A DNA stretch of 64,000 nt. It comes from Aureitalea sp. L0-47 (GTDB taxonomy: Bacteria > Bacteroidota > Bacteroidia > Flavobacteriales > Flavobacteriaceae). The stretch spans positions 1 to 64,000 of the forward strand of contig NZ_JAFMTQ010000005.1 of NCBI RefSeq assembly GCF_026126405.1, in the 5' to 3' direction. Below are positions 1 to 7,766 of the stretch, piece by piece (positions within the stretch are counted from its first letter, which is position 1; every line of letters begins with the position of its first letter). The translations under genes were made by a program, and so were the position numbers. The notes under the pieces were generated by a model that worked only from the letters and a program-made list of their open reading frames with translations, was not told the origin of the DNA and did not search any database.

Positions 1-71
1 GATTCAGGGTCTCGGGATTACTCGCTATCACCTTCGTTAAAACTTCGGTGATCAGAGACGCTCGTGATCCC
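1..71. repeat. 71-bp intergenic repeat, copy A
   Basis: These 71 bases are identical to 205-275. The unit is self-complementary: ATCACC (28-33) can pair with GGTGAT (47-52), and the outer CGGGATTAC can pair imperfectly with GTGATCCCG, so it folds into a long bulged hairpin. The copy touches the window edge and may continue to the left. It is non-coding and looks like a REP- or MITE-type intergenic element. Confidence 0.85.
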
Positions 72-85
72 GGACCAAGCGTAAA

Positions 86-108
86 AAAAGTGTCCGGTGG
101 ACACTTTT
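86..108 (-). terminator. Perfect hairpin with T-run on the minus strand
   Basis: AAAAGTGTCC (86-95) and GGACACTTTT (99-108) form a perfect 10-bp stem with a 3-nt loop. On the minus strand it is followed by a run of seven T, so it could end leftward transcripts. It lies between the two 71-bp repeats and may instead be the palindromic core of the same repeat family. Confidence 0.6.
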
Positions 109-204
109 AGCGAAGGGGCCAGCCGGCGTGGTGGCTATTCCTTAATACACCGCTGCAGATACTATGGCTTCAATGTGCTTTTCATTCCTTGTCATTCTGA
201 ACTC

Positions 205-275
205 GATTCAGGGTCTCGGGATTACTCGCTATCACCTTCGTTAAAACTTCGGTGATCAGAGACGCTCGTGATCCC
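205..275. repeat. 71-bp intergenic repeat, copy B
   Basis: Base-for-base identical to 1-71, in the same orientation, 204 bp downstream. The identity stops at the shared GATCCC; the flanks differ (GGACC versus AGAGA on the right). Here the left flank is visible and reads TCATTCTGAACTC. Together with the 86-108 hairpin it makes up most of the gene-free region 1-300. Confidence 0.85.
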
Positions 276-323
276 AGAGATGGGAGAACTGCTCATAAAG
301 CCTTCGCGCTTCGCACGAAATTC

Positions 324-373
324 TTTCTTGTTTTCTGAAACCTGAAGCAAGCTTCGGTTCTGAAAACAAGAAA
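324..373. other. Long imperfect hairpin downstream of tRNA-His
   Basis: TTTCTTGTTTTC (324-335) is perfectly complementary to GAAAACAAGAAA (362-373). The stem continues inward through GAA-ACC/GGT-TC and GAAG/CTTC with single-base bulges, leaving a 4-nt loop, so about 50 nt fold into one stem. Its right arm shares three bases with the tRNA terminator hairpin at 371-398. It may be a second terminator or a processing signal. Confidence 0.6.
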
Positions 374-398
374 GCCTTCAACTTTTGTTGAAGGCTTT
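371..398 (-). terminator. Terminator of tRNA-His
   Basis: AAAGCCTTCAAC (371-382) and GTTGAAGGCTTT (387-398) form a perfect 12-bp stem with a 4-nt loop. Read on the minus strand it starts three bases after the tRNA end and runs into a T-rich tail (CTTTCTTGTTTTC). Confidence 0.8.
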
Positions 399-401
399 AT
401 G

Positions 402-476
402 GGTGGAAGACGGGATTCGAACCCGCGACCCCTAGAACCACAATCTAGTGCTCTAACCAACTGAGCTACAACCACC
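402..476 (-). tRNA. tRNA-His (GTG anticodon)
   Basis: The minus strand folds into a full cloverleaf. The D stem is GCTC/GAGC. The anticodon stem CTAGA/TCTAG carries the loop TTGTGGT, so the anticodon is GTG (His). The T arm is GCGGG-TTCGAAT-CCCGT. A G at 476 can serve as the tRNA-His-specific G-1 opposite C73 at 402. The 3' CCA is not encoded. The acceptor stem GTGGTTG/CTTCCAC has two T-T oppositions (positions 5:68 and 6:67), which is unusual. A 61-codon reading frame that crosses this gene is an artefact. Confidence 0.95.
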
Positions 477-503
477 ATGTGTGCTCCGTATTATAAGCGG
501 ACG

Positions 504-511
504 CAAATATA
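504..511 (-). promoter_or_regulatory. Promoter -7 element for tRNA-His
   Basis: On the minus strand TATATTTG matches the Bacteroidota -7 consensus TAnnTTTG and lies about 28 bases before the tRNA 5' end. A TTG at 533-531 lies 19 bases upstream and could be the -33 element. Confidence 0.6.
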
Positions 512-550
512 AATCTTTTAGCCTGCCTGTACAATACCCTTAGCTATTTT

Positions 551-1267
551 TTAAATAAGGTCGTCCAGGGAGTTTATGGCTACGTATCTTTCTACAGTAT
601 ATCCTTCCCCATATTCCGTGCCAATTAATCGTCCTAGGTTACGATTCTTATACCTCAAACTCTCAGTGGCATTCTTACTGGAGATAGGTGTTTCCGGTTC
701 CTTTGAATTTTCGTCGTAGAACTGGCTCTTATAAGCAAAGACCGCCTCCAGTTTCTTGTCCATGAATCCGGAAACATCAACTACGAAATCCGGCTCAAGA
801 TCCTTCCATTGAATGTAGTGATACACATGCTTCGGTCGCCAGGCTTCCTGAGCCTCACCATCCAATTTAGTTTCTATGCGTCGGAGTCCGCTGAGAAAAC
901 AAGCGTCGCTGGTAAGCTTACTGCCTTTTCCATGATCGATATGTCGGTCGTCCACCGCATTACAAAGTACCACATCAGGACGATACTTTCTCAACACCTG
1001 GATAATTGCGAGTTGGGATTCAGCATCATTCTGAAAAAATCCGTCCTTAAGCCCCAGGTTCTCCCTCACTTTAACTCCCAGGATCTCTGCTGCCCTATCT
1101 GCTTCTTCCTTCCTTATTGCCGCACTTCCACGTGTACCTAATTCTCCCCGGGTAAGATCGAGTATACCCACTGTCTTTCCTGCCGCTATCTCTTTGGCCA
1201 GGGTTGCCCCACAACTCATTTCCACATCATCGGGATGCGCCCCAATGGCTAAGATGTCTAACTTCAT
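551..1267 (-). CDS. bshB1: Bacillithiol biosynthesis deacetylase BshB1
   Basis: This 238-residue cytoplasmic protein is a zinc-dependent PIG-L/LmbE-type deacetylase. It should remove the acetyl group from N-acetylglucosaminyl-malate, the second step of bacillithiol synthesis. The N-terminal AHPDDVE (residues 10-16) carries the metal ligands and catalytic Asp. DRHIDH (107-112) supplies a further His. The TRGELGTRGS segment (39-48) is typical of the BshB1 branch rather than of general LmbE proteins. Length fits the family. Its ATG overlaps the stop of the upstream trans-sulfuration gene by 4 bp (ATGA), so the two are translationally coupled. That pairing makes sense because bacillithiol ends with cysteine. 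bshA and bshC are not in the window. Confidence 0.9.
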   Translation of the reverse strand: MKLDILAIGAHPDDVEMSCGATLAKEIAAGKTVGILDLTRGELGTRGSAAIRKEEADRAAEILGVKVRENLGLKDGFFQNDAESQLAIIQVLRKYRPDVVLCNAVDDRHIDHGKGSKLTSDACFLSGLRRIETKLDGEAQEAWRPKHVYHYIQWKDLEPDFVVDVSGFMDKKLEAVFAYKSQFYDENSKEPETPISSKNATESLRYKNRNLGRLIGTEYGEGYTVERYVAINSLDDLI

Positions 1268-2442
1268 ACTGTTGAATTTTGTAATTGATCCCGGGTAATA
1301 GCTTCAAAGGCCTGTTGCAGATCGGCAATAATGTCTTTCTTGTCTTCTATACCTATTGAAAAACGCAGCAGTCCATCCGAAATACCTTGTCGTTCACGCT
1401 CTTGGGGAGTTAGCAAAGCATGAGAGGTCTTGGCAGGCGACAAAATCGTAGATTCAACACCGGCGAGACTCATTGATTGCTTTATCAACTTAAGTGTTCT
1501 CATGAATTTCTCCGGATCAACGCTTGGTACAAGCTCAAACGACATCATCCCTGTATAGCCCTTCATCTGCTTTTTGGCCAGGTCGTGATCGGGATGGGTC
1601 TTTAAGCCGGGATAATACACCCTGGCCACCAACTCATGTGCATCCAGCCATTTAGCTATCTTTTTTGCATTCCGATTTTGGGCTTTTACACGAATTCCGA
1701 GGGTTTTCATACTTCGCTCCAGTAACCAAACGGTTTGATCACTTAAACTACCGCCCAGGTTCTTCCCAACGTTCCAGATCCTTTGAATATTTTCTTCTGA
1801 AGCAGCTACAGCTCCGGCACATATATCGCTATGGCCTCCCATATACTTGGTAGCACTATGGATCATAATATCGATTCCGAAATCGGCAGGGGTTTGGTTT
1901 ATGGGTGATGCGAAAGTGTTGTCGATCATCGATACTAAATTAAACTCCTTTGCCAACCGAACGATCATTTTCAAATCGGTAATGAGCATCAGCGGATTTG
2001 AAGGTGTTTCAACGTAGATAACTTTTGTGTTGGGCTTGATCTTAGTTCTGAAATCATCTTCAGAAAAACCATCGGTAAAATCATACGCTATCCCGTACTT
2101 GGGAAATTCCTCAACCATAAAATTAAACGCACCACCGTAAATGGTCTTCTGAACAACCACATGGTCTCCTTTCTGCAAAAAAGCAAGCATAGTATGACTG
2201 ATCGCTGCCATCCCACTTCCGAAGATCAACCCGGCTTCACAATGCTCCAACGCAGCTACTTTCTTTGATAATCCCTCCTGGTTCGGAGTGTTGAAGTAAC
2301 GCGGATAACGTTTTACCTCCACATCTTCATAAGCATAAGAACTCGCCATATACAAAGGAGAAATAGCCCCTTTGTGTTGCTCGTCTAACAGCTCACCTAC
2401 ATGAGTGCAAATGGTGTTTACACCTGGTGATTTCGATTTCAT
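1264..2442 (-). CDS. Trans-sulfuration PLP enzyme (cystathionine gamma-synthase/lyase family)
   Basis: This 392-residue protein is a PLP-dependent Cys/Met metabolism enzyme. It has the fold-type I landmarks: GSGMAAI (76-82) for phosphate binding, SMIDNTFASP (171-180) with the PLP-contacting Asp, and the Schiff-base lysine K199 in SATKYMGGHSD. No signal peptide is present. Members act as cystathionine gamma-synthase, gamma- or beta-lyase, O-acetylhomoserine sulfhydrylase or methionine gamma-lyase, and sequence reading alone does not separate these. The gene is first in a two-gene unit with bshB1 (4-bp overlap), which suggests a link to cysteine supply. It is divergent from hutI across a 64-bp gap that must hold both promoters. 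Confidence 0.88.
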   Translation of the reverse strand: MKSKSPGVNTICTHVGELLDEQHKGAISPLYMASSYAYEDVEVKRYPRYFNTPNQEGLSKKVAALEHCEAGLIFGSGMAAISHTMLAFLQKGDHVVVQKTIYGGAFNFMVEEFPKYGIAYDFTDGFSEDDFRTKIKPNTKVIYVETPSNPLMLITDLKMIVRLAKEFNLVSMIDNTFASPINQTPADFGIDIMIHSATKYMGGHSDICAGAVAASEENIQRIWNVGKNLGGSLSDQTVWLLERSMKTLGIRVKAQNRNAKKIAKWLDAHELVARVYYPGLKTHPDHDLAKKQMKGYTGMMSFELVPSVDPEKFMRTLKLIKQSMSLAGVESTILSPAKTSHALLTPQERERQGISDGLLRFSIGIEDKKDIIADLQQAFEAITRDQLQNSTV

Positions 2443-2494
2443 TTTACCTGAATTTTTTTACTGTACTAAGTTATAAATTCCTTTTCAGGTTTGC

Positions 2495-2502
2495 TATCTT
2501 TG
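2495..2502 (+). promoter_or_regulatory. -7 element of the hut operon
   Basis: TATCTTTG matches TAnnTTTG exactly. It ends only four bases before the hutI ATG at 2507, so the transcript would start at or next to the start codon and be essentially leaderless. No convincing -33 TTG was found. Confidence 0.6.
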
Positions 2503-2506
2503 ATCG

Positions 2507-3742
2507 ATGAATGTTTTGCTAACCAACATCAAGGAACTCTTGCAAATACGGGAATTTCCGGTAAGAGCTTTAAGTGGCCCGGAGATGAACGATCTTCCCA
2601 CACTCAAAAATGCCTGGTTACTTATAGAGGACGATCGCATCCTCAATTTCGGAGGAATGGAGGCAACTCCTGAAGGCTCATTCGACCAGGTGATCGATTG
2701 CAGCGGTAAAATAGTCCTCCCCTCCTGGTGCGATTCACATACACACTTAGTCTACGCGGGAAACAGGGAACAGGAATTCGTTGACAGGATCAACGGATTG
2801 AGCTACCAGGAGATCGCCGAAAAAGGAGGTGGGATCCTCAACAGTGCCAAAAAGCTTCAGGAAACTTCCGAAGAAGAGCTATTCCGGCAATCAGCTAAAC
2901 GACTGGAAGAAGTCATGAGTCTCGGAACAGGCGCTATAGAAATTAAGAGTGGTTACGGACTAACTACCGAAGCTGAACTAAAAATGTTGCGCGTTGCGAA
3001 AAGACTGGACCAGGAATACCCGGTGACTGTAAAAACTACTTTTCTCGGTGCTCACGCAGTTCCGAAAGAATTCAAAAACAATAAAGACGCCTATATCGAC
3101 CTGATCTGTAACGAAATGCTTCCCGCAGTGGCTGAAGGAAAACTGGCGGACTACGTGGATGTGTTCTGTGAAGAGGGCTATTTTAGCGTTGAAGACACCG
3201 ATCGAATTCTCTCCTGCGCTGTTAAATTCGATCTCATCCCGAAGATTCATGTGAATCAGTTTAATTCCATCGGTGGGATTGCGGTAAGTATAAAACACAA
3301 TGCCCTAACAGTGGATCACCTCGAGGTACTTAGTGACGACGATATAAAAGATCTGCAACATTCCGACACCATGGCGGTAGCACTTCCCGCCTGTTCTTTT
3401 TTCCTCGGAATTCCTTACACCCCTGGACGCACCCTTATCGATGCAGGAGTACCTTTGGCTCTTGCTACCGATTTCAATCCAGGCTCCTCGCCTACCGGAA
3501 ACATGAATTTTGTTGTAGCCTCGGCCTGTATCAAAATGAAGCTTACTCCTGAAGAAGCTATCAATGCTGCTACTGTAAATGCAGCCTATGCCATGGGTTT
3601 AAGTGAAACACATGGCAGCATAACGAAGGGAAAAAAAGCCAACCTGATAATAACGAAAGAGATTCCATCTTACGGTTTCCTTCCTTATTCCTTCGGAAGT
3701 AATTGTATCGACAGTGTAATTTGTAACGGACAACTCTTATGA
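2507..3742 (+). CDS. hutI: Imidazolonepropionase HutI
   Basis: This 411-residue cytoplasmic metal-dependent amidohydrolase opens imidazolone-5-propionate to N-formimino-glutamate, the third step of histidine degradation. The metal motif DSHTH is at 76-80, with further family residues in GAHAVP (H183), KIHVNQF (H248) and LATDFNPGSSPT (D322). Length is normal for HutI (about 400-415). The ATG at 2507 is preceded closely by a TATCTTTG -7 box and no ribosome binding site. The gene overlaps hutG by 4 bp. hutH and hutU are not in the window, so the upper pathway must be encoded elsewhere. Confidence 0.95.
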   Translation: MNVLLTNIKELLQIREFPVRALSGPEMNDLPTLKNAWLLIEDDRILNFGGMEATPEGSFDQVIDCSGKIVLPSWCDSHTHLVYAGNREQEFVDRINGLSYQEIAEKGGGILNSAKKLQETSEEELFRQSAKRLEEVMSLGTGAIEIKSGYGLTTEAELKMLRVAKRLDQEYPVTVKTTFLGAHAVPKEFKNNKDAYIDLICNEMLPAVAEGKLADYVDVFCEEGYFSVEDTDRILSCAVKFDLIPKIHVNQFNSIGGIAVSIKHNALTVDHLEVLSDDDIKDLQHSDTMAVALPACSFFLGIPYTPGRTLIDAGVPLALATDFNPGSSPTGNMNFVVASACIKMKLTPEEAINAATVNAAYAMGLSETHGSITKGKKANLIITKEIPSYGFLPYSFGSNCIDSVICNGQLL

Positions 3743-4737
3743 ATGGTTTGAAGATATACAATCGGGAGTTTCTCACTTCGCAGGTTCGCCTGACGGAAGG
3801 AGAAAAAAAGTTCGCGGAAGTAGTAGGCGTTGTTGAAAAGCTTGAGGACATAAAAAAACAGAGGGCACCTTATGTGCTCTTCGGAATTAAAGAAGATGTA
3901 GGCGTACTGGCGAATTATGGTAGAAAAGGAAGTTCGGATGCCTGGGAAGCTTGTTTGAAAGCATTGCTTGATATGCAGGCAAACAGTCTCACCAAACCAG
4001 AATCCATTATAATTCTGGGAGACCTTGATTTCAGCAAGGAAATGAGGACAGCTTCGCTATTGGACCCCGATGGAGATAACTTCGGAGAGACCATTGGTAA
4101 ACTGGTAGAACAAATTGATCTCGAGGTTTCACAATTGGTTCGTTTCATTGTATCTACAGGCAAGATCCCGGTTGCTATTGGTGGCGGTCACAACAATGGT
4201 TTTGGCCTTGTGAAAGGAGTAAGTGACGCACTGGGAGGACCAATCAATGTAGTAAGTATGGACGCTGATAGCAACTTCAAAGCATTAACCCACCGTCATA
4301 ATGAGAATGCCTTTTCCTATGCCATGGAAAAAGGCTACGTGGACAGGTACGCCATTTTCGGTATTCACAAGAGCTATACGGCCCAGGAGGTGTACAACAG
4401 GATGGAGCAATTCAAGAACCGGATCGGGTTCTACTTTTTTGAGGATGTGATCATTCGTGAGAACCCCCCGTTTCATCAGGCGGTGAAGGTAGCAAAGCAG
4501 TTCATCAGGAATAAGAAATTCGGACTGGAGATAGACGTGGATGCAATTGAAGGTTTCCCATCCAGCGCTGAGACCCCAACCGGTTTTAGTATGACACAGG
4601 CGCGGCAGTTTGCGAGATTCTTTTCAAAGAACCCGCTTCCCTCCTACGTGCATATTTGTGAAGCCATCCCGGAAAAAACAGAAGTCAATACTGTTGGTAA
4701 AGCACTTGCTTCTCTTGTGCTCGATCTAACCGCTTAA
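3739..4737 (+). CDS. hutG: Arginase-family formimidoylglutamase (HutG-like), altered metal site
   Basis: This 332-residue ureohydrolase-fold protein lies between hutI and ftcD (4-bp overlap with hutI), so hydrolysis of formimino-glutamate to glutamate and formamide is the natural role. Family landmarks are visible: GGGH (148-151), an Asp-rich strand at 174-179, and the EIDVDA strand with D266 and D268. The usual D-x-H-x-D metal motif reads D175-A-D177-S-N179, so the canonical His and second Asp are replaced. FtcD downstream can use the same substrate by transfer, so this protein could be divergent, weakened or changed in activity. Fold assignment is firm; the exact activity is inferred from context. 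Confidence 0.8.
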   Translation: MNGLKIYNREFLTSQVRLTEGEKKFAEVVGVVEKLEDIKKQRAPYVLFGIKEDVGVLANYGRKGSSDAWEACLKALLDMQANSLTKPESIIILGDLDFSKEMRTASLLDPDGDNFGETIGKLVEQIDLEVSQLVRFIVSTGKIPVAIGGGHNNGFGLVKGVSDALGGPINVVSMDADSNFKALTHRHNENAFSYAMEKGYVDRYAIFGIHKSYTAQEVYNRMEQFKNRIGFYFFEDVIIRENPPFHQAVKVAKQFIRNKKFGLEIDVDAIEGFPSSAETPTGFSMTQARQFARFFSKNPLPSYVHICEAIPEKTEVNTVGKALASLVLDLTA

Positions 4738-4751
4738 TCAATAGAATTATC

Positions 4752-6443
4752 ATGCAAAGACAACTAATCGAATGTGTACCTAATATCAGCGAAGGCCGCG
4801 ATGCCGAAAAGATCAAGGCAATCGCAGGTGTGGTTGAAACTGTTGAAGGAGTAAAACTACTGGATGTCGACCCCGGAAATGCCACAAACCGGACCGTCAT
4901 TACTTTTGTAGGAGAGCCGGAACCAGTGATCGAAGCCGCCTTCCGACTCATAAAAAAAGCTTCTGAACTCATCGATATGTCGAAGCACAGTGGCGAACAT
5001 CCCCGCTTTGGTGCCACCGATGTTTGTCCGTTAGTGCCAATCAGCAACATCACCATGGAAGAAGCTGCTGATTATGCACACAAACTCGGTGAACGAGTTG
5101 GTAAAGAACTTGGAATTCCAGGATATTTCTACGAGCAAGCGGCTTCAGAAGAAAAAAGAAAAAACCTGGCAAATTGCCGATCGGGTGAGTACGAAGGCCT
5201 GGCAAAAAAACTAGTGGACCCGCGCTGGAAACCGGATTTCGGACCGGCCGAGTTCAACGATGCAGTTGCTAAGACCGGTGCTACGGCCATCTCTGCGCGT
5301 GATTTCCTAATCGCATACAACATAAACCTGAACACCACCTCAACCCGACGCGCCAATTCAATTGCCTTCGATATTCGCGAGGCCGGAAGGGTGAAACGGG
5401 AAGGGAACCCGATCACCGGAAAAAAAGTAGTGGACGAAAACGGTGAACCTGTGCGTATTCCCGGAAAACTAAAAGCGGTAAAAGGAATTGGCTGGTATAT
5501 TGAGGAATATGGCATCGCCCAGATATCCTACAACCTTACAAACATTTCGATAACCTCCATGCATGTTGCTTTCGACGAATCCTGTAAGGCCGCCGATAAA
5601 AGAGGGCTTAGGGTGACAGGTTCAGAATTGGTTGGGCTGGTTCCATTGCAAGCCATGCTGGATGCCGCCGATTATTTTTTACTGAAACAGCAACGATCGT
5701 TGGGTATTTCAGAAAGTGAAAAGATCAAGATCGCCGTGAAATCACTTGGCCTGGACGACCTGAAACCGTTCAACCCCAAGGAGAAGATCATTGAGTACAT
5801 GATGGATTCCGAAGAAAAAAAACTGGTCGATCTTTCGATAACCGATTTTGCAGATGAAACAGCGGGCGAATCCATGGCGCCCGGCGGTGGTTCGATTTCG
5901 GCCTATGCAGGAAGTTTAGGCGTTGCGCTCGGGACCATGGTTGCAAATTTATCGGGACATAAGGCCGGTTGGGATGACCAATGGGAATTCTTCTCCAAGT
6001 GGGCCGAAAAAGGCCAGGAATACCTGAATAAATTACTCTACCTAGTAGACGAAGACACCAATGCGTTTAACAAGATCATCGATGGTTTTAGAATGCCTAA
6101 ATCCACAGAAGAAGAAAAAACTGCAAGAGCCGAAGCTATCGAAGAGGCCACTAAATACGCCACTGAAATCCCCTTCCAGGTTATGGAAACAGCCCATGAT
6201 TCCATGGAGGTAATGGAAGCAATGATGGACAAAGGACTTCAGACTTCCCTTTCGGATGCAGGGGTGGGAATTCTATGTGCGAGGGCAGCGGTAGTTGGTG
6301 CTTATTTCAACGTTAGGATCAATGCCAAGGATATCAAGGATCGGGATTATGCTGAAGATATACTGAAAAGAGCTAAAGACATCTACGAATCGGCAAACAG
6401 CCGTGAACAGCAAGCGATAAAGCAGATCGATACGAAATTGTAA
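4752..6443 (+). CDS. ftcD: Bifunctional glutamate formimidoyltransferase / formimidoyl-THF cyclodeaminase
   Basis: At 563 residues this is the full-length two-domain enzyme. The N-terminal formiminotransferase (about 1-300) begins with the typical ECVPNISEGRD (7-17). It moves the formimino group from formimino-glutamate to tetrahydrofolate. The C-terminal cyclodeaminase (about 360-563), with its SMAPGGGSISAYAGSLG loop, releases ammonia to give methenyl-THF. A helical linker lies near 305-355. It is the third gene of the hut operon, 14 bp after hutG, and feeds histidine carbon into the one-carbon pool. Having both a hutG-like gene and ftcD gives two possible exits for formimino-glutamate. Confidence 0.95.
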   Translation: MQRQLIECVPNISEGRDAEKIKAIAGVVETVEGVKLLDVDPGNATNRTVITFVGEPEPVIEAAFRLIKKASELIDMSKHSGEHPRFGATDVCPLVPISNITMEEAADYAHKLGERVGKELGIPGYFYEQAASEEKRKNLANCRSGEYEGLAKKLVDPRWKPDFGPAEFNDAVAKTGATAISARDFLIAYNINLNTTSTRRANSIAFDIREAGRVKREGNPITGKKVVDENGEPVRIPGKLKAVKGIGWYIEEYGIAQISYNLTNISITSMHVAFDESCKAADKRGLRVTGSELVGLVPLQAMLDAADYFLLKQQRSLGISESEKIKIAVKSLGLDDLKPFNPKEKIIEYMMDSEEKKLVDLSITDFADETAGESMAPGGGSISAYAGSLGVALGTMVANLSGHKAGWDDQWEFFSKWAEKGQEYLNKLLYLVDEDTNAFNKIIDGFRMPKSTEEEKTARAEAIEEATKYATEIPFQVMETAHDSMEVMEAMMDKGLQTSLSDAGVGILCARAAVVGAYFNVRINAKDIKDRDYAEDILKRAKDIYESANSREQQAIKQIDTKL

Positions 6444-6445
6444 TC

Positions 6446-6907
6446 ATGGAACTCGAGATCGTTCCGTTTCAAAAGGAATATTCTTCCCATTTCTACGACC
6501 TCAATATTGAATGGTTGGAAACTTATTTTTATGTGGAAGATTTCGACCGGGAGGTGCTTAGTGATCCTCAGCAATTCATAATTGATCCTGGCGGTCATAT
6601 ATTCTTTGTGAAGCAGGGAGAAAAAATCCTCGGAACTGTTGCGCTGATGCCCCACATAAGCGGTTGCCTTGAACTCACAAAAATGGCCGTTCACCCTTCA
6701 GCAAGAGGTAAAAAGATCGGTCAATTATTGATGCAATACTGCATTGATTTCGCAAAGGAACGGGGCGAAACAAAGCTTCTACTCTATTCTAACACCATAC
6801 TGGAAAACGCCATACATATCTATCGAAAGTACGGATTCGTAGAAGTACCCGTGGAAGCCAACAGCCCTTATAAACGAAGTAATATTAAGATGGAATTAAC
6901 CTTGTAG
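6446..6907 (+). CDS. GNAT family N-acetyltransferase
   Basis: This 153-residue protein has the GNAT fold signature. LTKMAVHPSARGKKIGQLLM contains strand beta4 and the acetyl-CoA pyrophosphate loop (ARGKKIG, about residues 85-91). A C-terminal AIHIYRKYGF motif matches the family's substrate side. It starts two bases after the ftcD stop, so it is cotranscribed with the hut genes. The acceptor is unknown; modification of an amino acid or a small amine from the pathway is only a guess from context. The protein is cytoplasmic. Confidence 0.85.
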   Translation: MELEIVPFQKEYSSHFYDLNIEWLETYFYVEDFDREVLSDPQQFIIDPGGHIFFVKQGEKILGTVALMPHISGCLELTKMAVHPSARGKKIGQLLMQYCIDFAKERGETKLLLYSNTILENAIHIYRKYGFVEVPVEANSPYKRSNIKMELTL

Positions 6908-6955
6908 CAGGTTTGAGTGGGGATAAACTTCGTATTTTTACGAAAAGTATCTACT

Positions 6956-7753
6956 ATGAAATTCCTTTATGTATTGCTATTTGCGGCAGTCCTCACCAGC
7001 TGTAAATCCGAGAAAGAACAACCGGCAATAGCCGAATCAGAACCCATTGCCGACAATGAGATGGTGGTTCAGCAAGAAGAGAAGTTTGAGATCACACCCA
7101 TTTCCCATGCTACCATGGTCCTGAACTGGGACGGAACCATCATTTACGTGGATCCGGTAGGTGGTGCTGAAGCATTTGCAGGTAAGCCGTCACCGGACCT
7201 CATCCTTATAACCGACATCCACGGAGACCATCTCAACCTTGAAACCCTGCAAGCTGTAAGCACCGATAAAACCAAGATGATGGTGCCACAAGCAGTGGCC
7301 GATAAGCTACCTGCTGAATTTGACGCCCAGGTGGATGTACTGAATAACGGCGACACCAAAGAGCGTTATGGGTTTGCGGTGGAAGCGATTCCTATGTACA
7401 ACTTGAGGGAAGAAGCACTGAAATTTCATATAAAGGGACGCGGTAATGGTTATGTGATAGAGAAGGATGAAAAACGGGTATACATTTCCGGAGATACAGA
7501 GGATATCCCCGAAATGCGAGCTTTGAAAGATATCGATGTCGCCTTTGTTTGTATGAATCTACCCTATACCATGACCGAATTAGCTGCTGCCAAAGCAGTT
7601 GTCGACTTTAAACCCAAAAATGTCTACCCCTATCACTATCGTGGAAGCGAAGGATTCAGTGATGTGAACAAATTCAAAGGCTGGATCATGAAATCGAGTG
7701 CATCAAAGGATATTAAAGTAGTTCAGCTAGATTGGTATCCAAACAAGGAATAA
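6956..7753 (+). CDS. MBL-fold metal-dependent hydrolase, lipoprotein
   Basis: The chosen ATG at 6956 gives a 265-residue precursor with a lipoprotein signal (MKFLYVLLFAAVLTSC, lipobox LTSC). An upstream GTG at 6917 would bury the signal peptide and was not used. The mature part is a metallo-beta-lactamase-like fold of the UlaG/UPF0173 type. It has ITDIHGDHLN as the first metal motif, YISGDTED as the Asp ligand and a later YPYHYRG. The substrate is unknown. It follows the hut operon after 48 bp and may have its own promoter. It is convergent with the S9 peptidase gene, and the two stop codons sit in one palindrome. Confidence 0.85.
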   Translation: MKFLYVLLFAAVLTSCKSEKEQPAIAESEPIADNEMVVQQEEKFEITPISHATMVLNWDGTIIYVDPVGGAEAFAGKPSPDLILITDIHGDHLNLETLQAVSTDKTKMMVPQAVADKLPAEFDAQVDVLNNGDTKERYGFAVEAIPMYNLREEALKFHIKGRGNGYVIEKDEKRVYISGDTEDIPEMRALKDIDVAFVCMNLPYTMTELAAAKAVVDFKPKNVYPYHYRGSEGFSDVNKFKGWIMKSSASKDIKVVQLDWYPNKE

Positions 7754-7766
7754 TCTTATTCCTTGT
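7743..7766. terminator. Palindrome spanning two convergent stop codons
   Basis: ACAAGGAATAA (7743-7753) and TTATTCCTTGT (7756-7766) are perfect inverted copies around the 2-nt centre TC. Both arms encode ...KE-stop, so the last codons and stops of the MBL gene (+) and the S9 peptidase gene (-) form the stem. No T-run follows beyond TATTT, so it would be a weak bidirectional terminator or an mRNA 3'-end stabiliser. Confidence 0.5.

Noticed and set aside
293-478. 61-codon reading frame on the minus strand
   Set aside because: It is the translation of tRNA-His and its terminator hairpin, a known annotation artefact.
2443-2506. Riboswitch (for example SAM-type) before the trans-sulfuration gene
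   Set aside because: The gap is only 64 bp and shared with the divergent hutI promoter; no conserved aptamer pattern was seen.
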